Positions 41,906 to 52,441 of a stretch of DNA of 64,000 bases are shown here, piece by piece. The stretch covers positions 496,001 to 560,000 of the forward strand of contig NZ_CP090096.1 of assembly GCF_021391675.1 (NCBI RefSeq), written 5' to 3'. The notes below the pieces were generated by a model. The model was given only the letters and a program-made list of their open reading frames with translations, was not told the DNA's origin and ran no database searches. The stretch is from Neorhizobium galegae (lineage in GTDB: Bacteria; Pseudomonadota; Alphaproteobacteria; Rhizobiales; Rhizobiaceae). Every line of letters starts with the position of its first letter. Within the stretch, counting starts at the first letter, position 1. A program made the translations under genes and the position numbers.

Positions 41906-43725
41906 AAACGGTGAGACTGACCGCCGCGCAGGCGATGGTGCGCTATCTTGCAAACCAGATGACGGAGGAGGGCGTGCCCTTCATCGCTGGTGTCTGGGCG
42001 ATCTTCGGGCACGGCAACGTCGCCGGCATGGGCGAGGCGCTGGCGGGCATTAGGCCTGACCTGCCGACCTATCGCGGCCAGAACGAGCAGTCGATGGCGC
42101 ATGCGGCGATCGCCTATTCGAAACAGCTGCGCCGCAGCCGAGCGATGGCGGTGACCTCCTCGATCGGCCCGGGCGCGCTCAACATGGTGACGGCAGCGGC
42201 GTTGGCGCATGTGAACCGCCTGCCGGTGCTTTTCATTCCGGGCGACGTCTTTGCCAATCGCGGTCCGGATCCGGTCCTGCAGCAGATCGAGGATTTCGGC
42301 GATGGTCTTGCGAGCGTCAACGACTGCTTCCGGCCGGTCAGCCGCTATTTCGACCGCATCAGCCGGCCGGAACACCTTCTGACCGCGCTGCCGCGCGCCA
42401 TGCGGACGTTGACTGATCCGGCCGATTGCGGACCGGTGACATTGGCCTTCTGCCAGGACACCCAGGCCGAGGCCTATGATTATCCGGAGAGCTTCTTCGA
42501 GCCGAAGACGTGGCATTGGCGCCGGCCGCGGCCGGATGAGAACGAGCTTGAGCGTGCGGTCGAGGCGATCAGGGCCGCAAAGAACCCGGTCATCGTCGCT
42601 GGCGGCGGCGTGCATTTTTCCGGCGCGACCGGGACGCTCGCGGCATTTGCGAGCCGGCACAATATCCCGGTCGTCGAGACGCAGGCCGGCAAGTCGGTGC
42701 TGCCTTGGGACCATGCATCCAATTTCGGCCCGGTGGGCGTGACGGGCGCTTCGAGCGCCAATGCCGTTTGCGAAAACGCCGATCTGGTGATTGGGGTCGG
42801 CACCCGGTTCCAGGATTTCACCACCGGCTCCTGGGCGCTCTTCAAGAATTCCACGCGCCGTATCCTGTCGCTCAATGTCCAGCCCTATGACAGCGCCAAG
42901 CACGAGGCGATCCCGCTCGTCTCGGACGCGAAGGTCGGGCTGGAGCTGATTAGTGCGGCGCTCGGCGATCACCGTTTTCGGGGAGTGGATGCCGGCCTCA
43001 AGGAGGACTGGTTCGCCAATGCGGATGCGGTCACCGCTGCCCCCAAGGACGGCAATCTGCTGCCGACCGACATGCAGGTGATCGGCGCCGTGCAACGCGC
43101 CTCGCGTGACAATACGGTCGTCATGTGCGCGGCCGGCACCATGCCGGGCGAGCTGCACCAGCTCTGGAAGGCAGGCAGGCCGCTTTCCTACCATATGGAA
43201 TACGGCTTCTCCTGCATGGGGTACGAAATCGCCGGCGGGCTCGGCATCAAGATGGCGGAGCCGGATCGCGACGTGATCGTCATGGTCGGCGACGGCTCCT
43301 ACATGATGATGAACTCGGAGCTTGCGACCGCCGTTGCGATGGGCGTCAAGATCACCGTCGTGATCACCGACAACCGCGGCTACGGCTGCATCAACCGGCT
43401 GCAGATGGCGACCGGCGGCGAGCAGTTCAACAATCTCTATGCACACACCAACCAGGCGAACCCGATGCAGATCGATTTCGCCGCCCACGCCGCTGCCATG
43501 GGTGCCGCTGCCCGCAAGGTCTCCTCGATCGCCGATCTGGAAGCCGCGCTCAACGGTGCTCGGGAAGCGACGGTTGTAACCGTGATCGTCATCGACACCG
43601 ATCCCTATCCGACGCCCGAAGGCGGGGGGTACTGGTGGGACGTCGCTGTGCCGGAGGTTTCGGACCGCGCTGAAGTCACGCAGGCTCGCGCCGCCTACGA
43701 GGCGGCACTCAAGGAAAGACGCTGA
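41902..43725 (+). CDS. iolD: 3D-(3,5/4)-trihydroxycyclohexane-1,2-dione acylhydrolase
   Basis: The 607-residue thiamine diphosphate-dependent enzyme opens the inositol-derived ring to 5-deoxyglucuronate. The pyrophosphate-binding motif is seen in [20 protein letters not shown] and the [11 protein letters not shown] stretch, and the N-terminal PYR domain has the glutamate-containing [17 protein letters not shown] overlaps the iolC stop. iolE follows after one base. Length and domain order match the family. Confidence 0.95.
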   Translation: MKTVRLTAAQAMVRYLANQMTEEGVPFIAGVWAIFGHGNVAGMGEALAGIRPDLPTYRGQNEQSMAHAAIAYSKQLRRSRAMAVTSSIGPGALNMVTAAALAHVNRLPVLFIPGDVFANRGPDPVLQQIEDFGDGLASVNDCFRPVSRYFDRISRPEHLLTALPRAMRTLTDPADCGPVTLAFCQDTQAEAYDYPESFFEPKTWHWRRPRPDENELERAVEAIRAAKNPVIVAGGGVHFSGATGTLAAFASRHNIPVVETQAGKSVLPWDHASNFGPVGVTGASSANAVCENADLVIGVGTRFQDFTTGSWALFKNSTRRILSLNVQPYDSAKHEAIPLVSDAKVGLELISAALGDHRFRGVDAGLKEDWFANADAVTAAPKDGNLLPTDMQVIGAVQRASRDNTVVMCAAGTMPGELHQLWKAGRPLSYHMEYGFSCMGYEIAGGLGIKMAEPDRDVIVMVGDGSYMMMNSELATAVAMGVKITVVITDNRGYGCINRLQMATGGEQFNNLYAHTNQANPMQIDFAAHAAAMGAAARKVSSIADLEAALNGAREATVVTVIVIDTDPYPTPEGGGYWWDVAVPEVSDRAEVTQARAAYEAALKERR

Positions 43726-43726
43726 C

Positions 43727-44638
43727 ATGATCCTCTACGGTACCAACCCCATCGCCTGGTCGAACGATGACGACCGCTCGCTCGGCGCTCATATCAGCCT
43801 CGACCAGTGCCTGGACGAGACCGCGAAGATCGGTTTCGACGGCATCGAGAAGGGCCACAAGTTCCCGCAGGAACCGGGGGCATTGAAGGCCGTGCTGGAG
43901 CCGCGCGGGTTGCGCTACGTTTCCGGCTGGCATTCGCTGAACCTGCTCGTCAACTCGGTCGAGGACGAGAAACGAGCGATGCAGCCGGCGCTCGATCTCC
44001 TCAAGGCGATGGGTTCGAAGGTCATCATCGTCTGCGAGACCTCGAACGCCATCCACGGCGACGACGGCAAGGCCGTCAACGACCGCCCGAAGCTTGCCGA
44101 CGATCAGTGGAAATCCTTCGGCGCCGGCATCGAGGCTCTGGCGGAATTTGCGACCGGGCAGGGCATCAGCCTCGTCTACCACCACCACATGGGCACGATC
44201 GTCGAGAGCGAAGCCGAGATCGACAAGCTGATGGCCCATACCGGCCCGCATGCGAAGCTCCTGCTCGATACCGGCCATTGCCTGTTCGGCGGCGGCGATC
44301 CGGAGCGCGCCGCGAAAAACCACATGGCCCGCGTCGGGCATATCCACGCCAAGAACGTGCGGCCCGACATCGCCGCGCAGGTACGCAACGAAGGCCTTTC
44401 CTTTCTCGAAGGCGTCCGCCGCGGCGTCTTCACCGTCCCGGGCGACAAGGAAGGCGGCGTGAGTTTTCCCCCCGTGCTGAAGATCGCCGCCGACCACGGT
44501 TATGAAGGCTGGCTGGTGATCGAGGCCGAACAGGACCCGGACGTGCGCAATCCCTTCGAGTACCAGAGCATGGGTCTTTCCTCGCTGACGGCGATGGCGC
44601 AAGCCGCCGGCCTCGACAAGGGGAGGGGCAACGCATGA
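43727..44638 (+). CDS. iolE: Myo-inosose-2 dehydratase
   Basis: The 303-residue TIM-barrel enzyme of the xylose-isomerase-like superfamily dehydrates scyllo-inosose to the trihydroxycyclohexanedione. Conserved pieces are [20 protein letters not shown] at the N-terminus, the [20 protein letters not shown] metal-binding segment and [16 protein letters not shown]. The stop overlaps the iolB ATG (ATGA). Confidence 0.95.
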   Translation: MILYGTNPIAWSNDDDRSLGAHISLDQCLDETAKIGFDGIEKGHKFPQEPGALKAVLEPRGLRYVSGWHSLNLLVNSVEDEKRAMQPALDLLKAMGSKVIIVCETSNAIHGDDGKAVNDRPKLADDQWKSFGAGIEALAEFATGQGISLVYHHHMGTIVESEAEIDKLMAHTGPHAKLLLDTGHCLFGGGDPERAAKNHMARVGHIHAKNVRPDIAAQVRNEGLSFLEGVRRGVFTVPGDKEGGVSFPPVLKIAADHGYEGWLVIEAEQDPDVRNPFEYQSMGLSSLTAMAQAAGLDKGRGNA

Positions 44639-45444
44639 CGAACCTGCTGCGCAAGCCGAAGGGCGCATCCGGCAAGGTGCATGACGTGACGCCGAAGGAT
44701 GCCGGCTGGGGTTATGTCGGTTTTGGCCTCTACCGCCTGAAGCCCGGCGAAAGCGCCGCCGAAAGCACCGGCGATACGGAAGTTATCCTCGTGCTGGTCG
44801 AGGGCAGGGCGGATATCTCCGGAGGCGGCAAGGCTTTCGGCGAGCTCGGCGACCGGGTGAACGTCTTCGAACGCAAGCCACCGCACTGCGTCTATGTGCC
44901 CGCCGGTTCCGACTGGAGCGCCAAGGCGACCACCGAATGCACGCTCGCAGTCTGCACCGCGCCGGCCAGGCCCGGACGCGAAGCGGCGGTGATCGGGCCG
45001 GAGGGGCTTTCCCTCAATACCCGCGGCAAAGATGCGAATACCCGTTACATCTTCCCGATCGCCATGGAAGAGCGGGACGTCGCCGACAGCCTTCTGGTGA
45101 CCGAGGTGTTCACGCCGGCCGGCAATTGGTCCTCCTATCCGCCGCACCGGCATGACGAGGACAATTTTCCCGACATGACCTATCTGGAAGAGACCTATTA
45201 TCACCGGCTGAACCCGGCGCAGGGGTTCGGGTTCCAGCGGGTGTTCACCGAAGACGGCTCGCTTGACGAGACCATGGCCGTCTCGGACCACGATCTCGTG
45301 CTGGTGCCGAAGGGCCATCACCCCTGCGGCGCGCCCTATGGCTACGAGATGTATTATCTGAACGTCATGGCCGGCCCGATCCGCAAATGGCGGTTCAAGA
45401 ACCACCCGGACCATGACTGGATCTTCAGAAGAGACAACCCTTAA
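44635..45444 (+). CDS. iolB: 5-deoxy-glucuronate isomerase
   Basis: The 269-residue bicupin isomerises 5-deoxy-glucuronate to 2-deoxy-5-keto-gluconate, the kinase substrate. Metal-site segments are seen as [20 protein letters not shown] and [20 protein letters not shown]. It ends the iolCDEB operon; iolA for the last step is not in this window. Its stop overlaps the 3' end of the convergent sulfatase gene by 4 bases. Confidence 0.95.
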   Translation: MTNLLRKPKGASGKVHDVTPKDAGWGYVGFGLYRLKPGESAAESTGDTEVILVLVEGRADISGGGKAFGELGDRVNVFERKPPHCVYVPAGSDWSAKATTECTLAVCTAPARPGREAAVIGPEGLSLNTRGKDANTRYIFPIAMEERDVADSLLVTEVFTPAGNWSSYPPHRHDEDNFPDMTYLEETYYHRLNPAQGFGFQRVFTEDGSLDETMAVSDHDLVLVPKGHHPCGAPYGYEMYYLNVMAGPIRKWRFKNHPDHDWIFRRDNP

Positions 45445-46964
45445 ACCGGTTGCCTGGGATGCTCGGCGATGTCGCCGATCTCGGCCATATGGTTGTCGAG
45501 CTTGTCGAGCATCTCGCGGAAAACTCCCGCATAGGCCGGATCGTTGGCGACGTTCCGCAACTCGTGCGGATCTTCCACGCAGTCGAATAACTCCCATTCC
45601 GGCGGTGCGCCGTTCGGTCGAGCGCCTGGCTGTCCCAGATCGTCGTTGTACCAGTAGATAAGCTTGTAGCGGGCGTCGCGCACCCCGTAATGCGCCCAGG
45701 CGCCGTGGATGGCATCGTTGTGCATCCAATAGCGATGGTACACCAATTGCTGCCAGTCGCCCGGCGTCCGCCCCTCCAGCACGGGTCGCATCGACCGCCC
45801 CTGCATGAAGGAAGGCGTCCGCACCCCTGCATAGTCCAGGAAGGTAGGCGCGAAATCGACGTTGCAGGCGAGATCGCGACTGGCCGTGCCAGCCGGGATC
45901 GCCGCGGGGTAACGCGCCAGGAACGGCATCTGCAGACTTTCCTCGTACATGAAACGCTTGTCGAACCAGCCGTGCTCACCAAGGAAGAAGCCCTGGTCGG
46001 AGGTGTAGATCACCAGCGTGTTCTCGGTCAGGCCTTTTTCGTCGAGGTAGTCGAGCAGGCGGCCAACATTGTCGTCGATCGATTGAACCGTTCGTAGATA
46101 GCGCTTCATGTAGCGTTGATATTTGAATTCTGCGAAAGCCTGTGGATCGGTGAAGGTGTAATTCCGGCCGGTCGAAGCGCATACAACAGTGATGCTTTCG
46201 CCACCTTTGAGTTCAGGCACGCGGCGAACCGGGATCTGATCCAGCATCAGCTCGCCCGCGACGGTCGCCGGCCCCTCCGGCTGCACCAGGCCGAGATCCT
46301 CCCAGTTGAGGTCGGAACGAACGCGCATGCGGGCAGCGGCGGCGGCGGCCGCCCGACCGGAATAATCGTCGTTGAACGTCGACGGCAGCGGAAGATCTTC
46401 CTCGGCCCAGAGATGATTGTATTTGGGGTCGGGCACGAAATGGCGATGAGGCGCCTTGTGGTGGCACATCAGGAAGAAGGGGCGGCCGTCGCCTTGTTCG
46501 ATGAAATCGATCGATTTGTCGGTGATGATATCGGTGACATAGCCCGGAATTCGGCGCCGGCCATCACGATCTATGAAGGCCGGGTCCCAATAATCGCCCT
46601 GCCCAGGGACGACGGCCCAGTCATCGAACCCCTTCGGCTCGTGGAGAGGACCTTCGCCGAGATGCCATTTCCCGAAGATGCCGGTGCGATAGCCTGCCGC
46701 TTTCAAAATCTTGGCCACGTTGGGGATACGATTGTTCATGTGCGTTACGAGCGTCGTGACGCCATTGACGTGGTTATGCGTGCCGGTCAGGATCGCGGCC
46801 CTGGACGGCGTGCAGATCGAGTTCGTGACATAGGTCGCGTCATGTCTCACACCCTCCTTTGCGAGGCGGTCGAGATTCGGAGTGTGGTTGAGACCTGCGC
46901 CATAGGCCGAGATTGCCCGCGCGGCATGGTCATCCGACATGATGAAAATGATATTCGGTCGCAA
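45441..46964 (-). CDS. Type I sulfatase (CTPSR)
   Basis: The 507-residue protein has the metal-site SDDH (residues 10-13) and the formylglycine motif SICTPSRAAILTG with Cys51 as the residue to be converted, then GKWHLGEGPLHEPKG and the C-terminal TSDQGFFLGEHGWFDKRFMY active-site segment. It hydrolyses a sulfate ester on a sugar. The start is TTG 46964, with GGGAGGAAGAC in front; a longer form to ATG 47006 adds an unlikely tail. No signal peptide is seen, so it is cytoplasmic. It shares orientation with the LysR gene upstream and belongs to the locus with a second sulfatase and a formylglycine-generating enzyme. Confidence 0.9.
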   Translation of the reverse strand: MRPNIIFIMSDDHAARAISAYGAGLNHTPNLDRLAKEGVRHDATYVTNSICTPSRAAILTGTHNHVNGVTTLVTHMNNRIPNVAKILKAAGYRTGIFGKWHLGEGPLHEPKGFDDWAVVPGQGDYWDPAFIDRDGRRRIPGYVTDIITDKSIDFIEQGDGRPFFLMCHHKAPHRHFVPDPKYNHLWAEEDLPLPSTFNDDYSGRAAAAAAARMRVRSDLNWEDLGLVQPEGPATVAGELMLDQIPVRRVPELKGGESITVVCASTGRNYTFTDPQAFAEFKYQRYMKRYLRTVQSIDDNVGRLLDYLDEKGLTENTLVIYTSDQGFFLGEHGWFDKRFMYEESLQMPFLARYPAAIPAGTASRDLACNVDFAPTFLDYAGVRTPSFMQGRSMRPVLEGRTPGDWQQLVYHRYWMHNDAIHGAWAHYGVRDARYKLIYWYNDDLGQPGARPNGAPPEWELFDCVEDPHELRNVANDPAYAGVFREMLDKLDNHMAEIGDIAEHPRQPV

Positions 46965-47097
46965 GTCTTCCTCCCTCGCATGCGGCAGGAAGACGTATGA
47001 TCGCAACCATCGAACCCGTCGCCGCCTTGGTCAAGGATACAGCGTCAGGCCATGCGCAAATAATGCAATTTCAGAAGCAAGCGATGCGGAAAACTGA

Positions 47098-48048
47098 TCA
47101 CTGCTGATCGCTTCGTCCGGTCTCCGGTGGGCTCTCAGGATGAAACCGCTCCTTGCAGAGCGCGATCAGCTGGCGCACCGGAGCCCAGTCGCTGAGTTCT
47201 TCGCGATAGATCACCCCCGTCCGCGTGTGCCTGTAACTGAGATTGACCGGCACCGGGACGATGCGCGGGCAGGAGGTCGCAAGCACGGCCGCATCGGGCA
47301 GCAGACAGAGGCAATCGCTCCGCTGAAGGATGGACAATGTCGAATGCAGGCTCTCGCAGCTCAACCGGATGTCGGGCTCCCGCCCCAGCCGCTCGAAAAG
47401 ACCGTGCTGCGTGGTGGCCTGATAGATCGGAAGCTCGGAATGGACGAGCCAGGGATAGTCGAGCAGGCACTCCGGCGGAACCGCTCCTGCCGCATCGCGC
47501 GCGGCGAAGATCGGATGATCCTCGCGGGCCATCACATTGTTGATCACTTTCGTCAGCGGAAGCGCGACGAGGCGGAAGTCTTGCGGATCATCGATCGTCA
47601 TTCCCGTGAACAGCATGTCGAGGCGCCCCTCCCGGAGATCGGTGATCGAGGTTGCATAACGGCTGTTCCTGAGCTCGAATACGATCTTGGGGAACTGCCG
47701 CTGCATGTCGACGAGCAGTTCCGGCAGGATTGCTGGACGCCACATCGGTCCGGCGCCGATCCGCAGATAGGCCTTGCCTATTGCCCTGTCGGACATCAGT
47801 TCCTGCTCGGCCACTTCCCAGTGGCGCATCATCCGCAGCGATTCTGACAAGACCCTCTCGCCGAAAAGCGTCGGACGGACGCCGCGTGCATGCCGCTCCA
47901 GAAGCTGCCGCCCGAAATGGGCCTCCAACTGGGCGAGAGATCGAGACAAAGCGGGCTGCGTGAGGTTCAGCCGCTCGGCGGCACGACGGAGACTGCCTTC
48001 CTCCACGATCGCCTGAAGACGGAAGAGGTGGGTGATCTGATCCAGCAT
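47098..48048 (-). CDS. LysR-family regulator of the sulfated-sugar locus
   Basis: The 316-residue regulator has a standard LysR N-terminus (MLDQITHLFRLQAIVEEGSL, then RRAAERLNLTQPALSRSLAQ) and an effector domain with LRIGAGPMWRPAILPELLV. It diverges from the ABC importer operon at 48219 across a 170-base control region and runs in the same direction as the sulfatase at 45441. It probably activates both in response to a sugar or sulfate-derived signal; the effector is unknown. Confidence 0.9.
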   Translation of the reverse strand: MLDQITHLFRLQAIVEEGSLRRAAERLNLTQPALSRSLAQLEAHFGRQLLERHARGVRPTLFGERVLSESLRMMRHWEVAEQELMSDRAIGKAYLRIGAGPMWRPAILPELLVDMQRQFPKIVFELRNSRYATSITDLREGRLDMLFTGMTIDDPQDFRLVALPLTKVINNVMAREDHPIFAARDAAGAVPPECLLDYPWLVHSELPIYQATTQHGLFERLGREPDIRLSCESLHSTLSILQRSDCLCLLPDAAVLATSCPRIVPVPVNLSYRHTRTGVIYREELSDWAPVRQLIALCKERFHPESPPETGRSDQQ

Positions 48049-48086
48049 AGCAGTGATAAGCTTCGTTTATCGGTCACGCCGTTAAT

Positions 48087-48101
48087 TGCATTTTCCGTGC
48101 A
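48087..48101. promoter_or_regulatory. Candidate LysR box in the divergent control region
   Basis: TTGCATTTTCCGTGCA has TGCA arms seven bases apart. It lies between the LysR and binding-protein starts (48048 and 48219). The match to a LysR T-N11-A type site is loose. Confidence 0.35.
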
Positions 48102-48218
48102 TTGCCTCAACTGGTATGGCTTCGGGATGCCAAGAATTTGTATCTGGCAGGATCTTATTCGCTACATGCAGCCTGTCTGGCCGGGGAGCGGGCAAGTCAG
48201 GCTCTCGGGGAGGAGAGC

Positions 48219-49727
48219 ATGCGAAACCGATTGATTTTGTCCGCCTTGACGGCGGCTTTTTTATCCGTGCCGCCGGTCGCCCAAGCAGAGGTCGGGAACA
48301 CTCCCGAGACGCTTGCGATCGCCGGCATTCTGGATAACGACACCTTCGACCGTGCCGGCCTTTCCATCGGCCATCGCGCCCAATACTGGATGCCGGTCTT
48401 CGACACGCTGCTCTATACGGCCCCGGACGGCAAGACGATGCCGAACCTGGCCACCGAATGGCGCTTCAACGGCGATGGCACGGAGCTGACGCTCAAGCTG
48501 CGCGAAGGCGTCAAATTTTCCGACGGTACGCCCTTCAACGCGGAGGCGGTGAAGGCAAACCTCGAATATCTGCGCGACGGCGTCGGGCAGAACACCTGGA
48601 TGGCTGGCGCCATCAAGAATGTCGAGATCGTAGGCCCTGCCGAACTGAAGCTGCACCTCAAGGAGCCAGATCCGGGCATGCTCTTCAATCTGGCGACCGT
48701 CGGCGGCGCGATGGCGAGCCCCGCGACGCTCGGCAAGGCTGATTCCAAAATGCTCCCGATCGGCTCCGGGCCTTACATCTACGACACGGCGCGCTCGGTG
48801 ACCGGGCGGCAATACGTCTACAAGCGCAATCCGGATTATTGGAACGCCGGCGCCTTCCCCTTCGAAACCATGACGATCACGCCGATCAACGATCTCAGCG
48901 CGCGGATGAATGCGTTGAAATCCGGCCAGGTGGATGCCGCCGCGGGCGAAGGGCAGGTCGTCACCGAGGCCGAGGCGAGCAAGCTGACGGTTTCCAGATT
49001 GCCCGTGGACTGGCTGGGTCTGTTTCTCTCCGACCGCGACGGCAAAATGGTGAAGGCGCTGTCCGACGTCCGCGTCCGGCGCGCGCTCAATATGGCATTC
49101 GATGAAAAGGCGATCCTGAAGTTCGTCGCCCGGGGTTATGGCGAAGTCACGGATCAACCTTTCGTCCCGCCGAGCGAGGCATTTGATCCATCACTCGACG
49201 GGACCTATCAATATGACCCGAAGGCGGCCCGTGCCCTGCTTGCCGAAGCGGGTTATCCAAACGGCTTCAGCGTCACGATGCCGGATATCGGCACGCTTGC
49301 TCCCTACACGCCGATCATCACCCAGCAGCTCAAGGATATCGGCGTCACCGTCAGCTGGGTGAAAGTCCCGCCGAACGTCACGGTCGCCGAGTTGCTGTCG
49401 GGCAAATACCCGATGTTCCTCTTCCGTCTGGGCAGCCAGTCGCCCTGGGCCGACTTCAACAAATTCGCCTTCGCAAACTCCCCGTGGAATACCTCCAAGG
49501 CAAAGGACGAAAAGCTGGAGGCTCTTCTGAAGACCGCCCAGTACACGCCTCCAGGCAAGGAGCAGAATGCCGCGATGCAGGCCGCCAATCGATACATGGT
49601 CGAGAATGCCTTCTTTGCGCCCTGGTTCCGGATCGACAGCATTTACATTTCCAACGCGCAGGTGAAGGTCCAGATGCAGGCGCAGAACATCGTGCCCTGG
49701 CCGCGCAATTATGCGCCCGCAAAGTGA
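48219..49727 (+). CDS. Dpp/Opp-type ABC transporter substrate-binding protein (family 5)
   Basis: The 502-residue periplasmic protein has a signal peptide (MRNRLILSALTAAFLSVPPV, cleavage after AQA) and the family 5 fold: GVKFSDGTPFNAEAVKANLE, PIGSGPYIYDTARSVTGRQY and KALSDVRVRRALNMAFDEKA. GGGGAGGAGAGC precedes ATG 48219. Family 5 proteins bind peptides but also oligosaccharides; with sulfatases and GH3 downstream, a sulfated amino-sugar oligosaccharide is the likely ligand (inference). Confidence 0.9.
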   Translation: MRNRLILSALTAAFLSVPPVAQAEVGNTPETLAIAGILDNDTFDRAGLSIGHRAQYWMPVFDTLLYTAPDGKTMPNLATEWRFNGDGTELTLKLREGVKFSDGTPFNAEAVKANLEYLRDGVGQNTWMAGAIKNVEIVGPAELKLHLKEPDPGMLFNLATVGGAMASPATLGKADSKMLPIGSGPYIYDTARSVTGRQYVYKRNPDYWNAGAFPFETMTITPINDLSARMNALKSGQVDAAAGEGQVVTEAEASKLTVSRLPVDWLGLFLSDRDGKMVKALSDVRVRRALNMAFDEKAILKFVARGYGEVTDQPFVPPSEAFDPSLDGTYQYDPKAARALLAEAGYPNGFSVTMPDIGTLAPYTPIITQQLKDIGVTVSWVKVPPNVTVAELLSGKYPMFLFRLGSQSPWADFNKFAFANSPWNTSKAKDEKLEALLKTAQYTPPGKEQNAAMQAANRYMVENAFFAPWFRIDSIYISNAQVKVQMQAQNIVPWPRNYAPAK

Positions 49728-49739
49728 GCTCGGACGCCA

Positions 49740-50681
49740 ATGATACGGTATCTTCTGAAACGGGTCGCTTCCGGCATCGCGCTGCTTTGCCTGGTCTCGA
49801 CCGTAACCTTCATGATGGTTTTCGGGGCCACGGGCAACGTCGCCCGCAACATCCTCGGTGAAAACGCCACAGCCGACCAGGTGACGGCGCTGAACAGCCG
49901 GCTGGGGCTCGACCGACCCCTGATGGTCCAGTTCGGGGATTGGGTGAGCCATGCCGTCCGCGGCGACCTCGGTCCGTCATGGACGATGAGCGAGAGCGTG
50001 GCGTCGGCACTTGCGAGCCGGCTGCCCGTCACCCTGTCGATGGTAACGATCGCCGTGGCGCTGATGGCGCTCCTTGCGGCGATGCTCGGCATCGCCGCGG
50101 CCGTGCGCGGCGGCTGGGCGGACCGCGCCATCCAGATCGTCAGCGTCGCGGGTTTTGCCATGCCGAACTTCTGGCTTGGCCTGCTGCTGGTCCTCACCTT
50201 CTCGGTCGAGCTCGGCTTGTTGCCTGCGACCGGTTATGTTTCGTTCAGTGCTTCACCGTCCGCCTGGGCGGCTTCCCTGGTGCTTCCCGTAACGTCGCTG
50301 GTGCTTTCGGGAATAGCCTCGGCCTCCCAGCAGATCCGGGGCGCGGTTATCGATGCGCTCAAGCAGGATTATGTGCGCACACTCCGCGCCCGCGGCGTCA
50401 GCCCGCGTTCGGTGCTCTATCGCCATGCGCTGCGCAATGCGATGCCGGCGGCGCTGACCGTCCTTTCGGTTCAGTTCATCGCCCTTCTCGGCGGTGCCGC
50501 CGTCATCGAGCGCGTCTTCGCCATTCCCGGCATGGGGTCGTTGACGGTCTCGGCTGCACTGATCGGCGATGTTCCCGTGCTCATGGGAGTGGTCGTGACC
50601 CTCATCATCGTGGTCGTTCTGGTGAACATACTGGTCGACTTCCTCAACGCATGGGCAAATCCGAAGGTGAGGATGTCATGA
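49740..50681 (+). CDS. Dpp/Opp-type ABC transporter permease (DppB family)
   Basis: The 313-residue permease follows the binding protein by 12 bases. It has a hydrophobic N-terminal helix (VASGIALLCLVSTVTFMMVF) and the DppB-like motif LGLDRPLMVQFGDWVSHAVR. The core permease region includes the RARGVSPRSVLYRHALRNAM EAA-type loop. Its stop overlaps the next start (ATGA). Confidence 0.93.
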   Translation: MIRYLLKRVASGIALLCLVSTVTFMMVFGATGNVARNILGENATADQVTALNSRLGLDRPLMVQFGDWVSHAVRGDLGPSWTMSESVASALASRLPVTLSMVTIAVALMALLAAMLGIAAAVRGGWADRAIQIVSVAGFAMPNFWLGLLLVLTFSVELGLLPATGYVSFSASPSAWAASLVLPVTSLVLSGIASASQQIRGAVIDALKQDYVRTLRARGVSPRSVLYRHALRNAMPAALTVLSVQFIALLGGAAVIERVFAIPGMGSLTVSAALIGDVPVLMGVVVTLIIVVVLVNILVDFLNAWANPKVRMS

Positions 50682-52441
50682 GCGATATCAACACCGCCCA
50701 GCCGCCAATCCCCGCCGCTTCGCAGCGCCGTCATTTCGTCCGCTCGGTGCTCACCAATCCGACGGGCCTTGTCGCTGCGCTGGCGCTGCTGATCGTCATC
50801 GCATCGGCAATCTTCGCGCCTCTGCTTGCACCCAACGATCCGTCCGCCGTCCAGATATTCAAGGTCAATGCCGTTGCCGGCGACGGTTATCTCCTCGGCG
50901 GCGACGGTTCGGGGCGCGACATATGGAGCCGTCTCGTCCATGGGGGCCGCAACACATTCCTCGGCGCGCTGATCACGGTCGTCATCGCGGCATCCATCGG
51001 GGTGACGGCGGGGCTCTTCGCCGGCTTTTACGGCAGGAAACTCGATCTGGTGGCCCGCTGGATCTCCGACGGCATCATGGCGCTGCCGGCGCTGATCGTA
51101 TTGCTCGCCTTCTATCAGGCGCTCGGGGCCTCGATCTACCTGTCGATGGCGGTCTTCGGGGTGATGCTGTCGCCGGGCTTCTTCCGGCTTACGCGCAATC
51201 TCGTCAACGGCGTCAAACACGAGCTTTATATCGATGCGGCACGGGTCTCGGGCCTGAGCGACCTCAGGATCATCACCAGGCATATCCTGCTTTCGGTGCG
51301 GGCGCCGGTGGTCATCCAGACCTCCATCGTCGCGGGGATCGCCATCGTCGTCCAGTCCGGTCTCGAATTCCTCGGGCTGGGCGACCCCAGCACGCCGACC
51401 TGGGGCGGCATGCTGCAGGACGCCTTCTCCAACATCTATGTTTCGCCGCAGGCGATCCTCTGGCCGGGGCTGGCAATCACGGCAACGGTAGCTTCGTTGG
51501 TGCTGCTTGCGAATGCCATCCGCGACCGCATGCAGCAGGGCGGCGTTCAGGTCAGGGCGCCGAAAGTCCTTCCCCTGGCGGCGAGCGAACCGCTGCCGCA
51601 AACCGCATCCGACGTGCTCCTCGACGTGCGGGATCTGGTTGTTGCCTATCCTGCAAACGACGGCTGGCGCGAAGTCGTCAAGGGCGTGAGCCTCAGCCTC
51701 AGGCGAGGCGAAGTTCTGGGGCTCGTCGGCGAAAGCGGATCGGGCAAGAGCCAGACGGCCTTTGCCATCCTCGGACTTCTGTCGCCCGGCGGCCGGATTC
51801 TCTCCGGTTCCATCCGGTTCGACGGTATCGATCTCGGAAAGTCTTCCGGGGATGAGGTCCGGGCTCTTCGGGGCAAGCGCATCGCCTATGTTCCCCAGGA
51901 GCCGATGGCCAATCTCGATCCGGCGTTCCGGATCGGATTCCAGCTCGTTGAGCCGATGATGACGGTCCTTGGGATTTCGCGGGCGGAAGCGACGCGGCGG
52001 GCGCTGAAACTGCTTGCCCGCGTGAAGCTGCCGGACCCGGAACGGGTGTTTCGCGCCTATCCGCACGAGATCTCGGGTGGCATGGCCCAGCGCGTCCTCA
52101 TTGCCGGTGCTGTCGCCTGCAGTCCCGACCTTCTGATCGCCGACGAACCGACCACCGCGCTCGACGTAACCGTGCAGGCGGAAGTGCTCGATCTTCTGCG
52201 CGACCTGCAAAAGGAGTTCAACATGGCCGTCATGCTGGTGACCCACAATTTCGGTGTCGTGGCGGATAGCTGCGACCGGGTGGCCGTCATGAAGGACGGC
52301 AGGATCGTGGAAATCAACACCGTGGCCGACCTCTTCGCCGCGCCGGCACACGACTACACCCGCATGCTTCTCGATTCCGTCCTCGAAGATGGCGGAACGC
52401 GCACATATCGACCACCGATGACGGAGGGGATGCGGGCATGA
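50678..52441 (+). CDS. Fused Dpp-type permease (DppC) and ATP-binding protein (DppD)
   Basis: The 587-residue protein joins a DppC permease (residues ~1-290, with the EAA loop in LYIDAARVSGLSDLRIITRH) to a DppD ATPase (from about 305) with Walker A GESGSGKSQ, signature ISGGMAQR, Walker B LLIADEPTTALD and VTHNFGVV. The fusion keeps one channel subunit and one motor together. ATG overlaps the previous stop and the next gene overlaps by 4 bases, so the importer is translated as a unit. Confidence 0.93.
   Translation: MSDINTAQPPIPAASQRRHFVRSVLTNPTGLVAALALLIVIASAIFAPLLAPNDPSAVQIFKVNAVAGDGYLLGGDGSGRDIWSRLVHGGRNTFLGALITVVIAASIGVTAGLFAGFYGRKLDLVARWISDGIMALPALIVLLAFYQALGASIYLSMAVFGVMLSPGFFRLTRNLVNGVKHELYIDAARVSGLSDLRIITRHILLSVRAPVVIQTSIVAGIAIVVQSGLEFLGLGDPSTPTWGGMLQDAFSNIYVSPQAILWPGLAITATVASLVLLANAIRDRMQQGGVQVRAPKVLPLAASEPLPQTASDVLLDVRDLVVAYPANDGWREVVKGVSLSLRRGEVLGLVGESGSGKSQTAFAILGLLSPGGRILSGSIRFDGIDLGKSSGDEVRALRGKRIAYVPQEPMANLDPAFRIGFQLVEPMMTVLGISRAEATRRALKLLARVKLPDPERVFRAYPHEISGGMAQRVLIAGAVACSPDLLIADEPTTALDVTVQAEVLDLLRDLQKEFNMAVMLVTHNFGVVADSCDRVAVMKDGRIVEINTVADLFAAPAHDYTRMLLDSVLEDGGTRTYRPPMTEGMRA

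Noticed and set aside
47098..48219. Strong LysR box (T-N11-A) in the divergent region
   Set aside because: TTGCATTTTCCGTGCA is only a loose match, so it is listed with low confidence.
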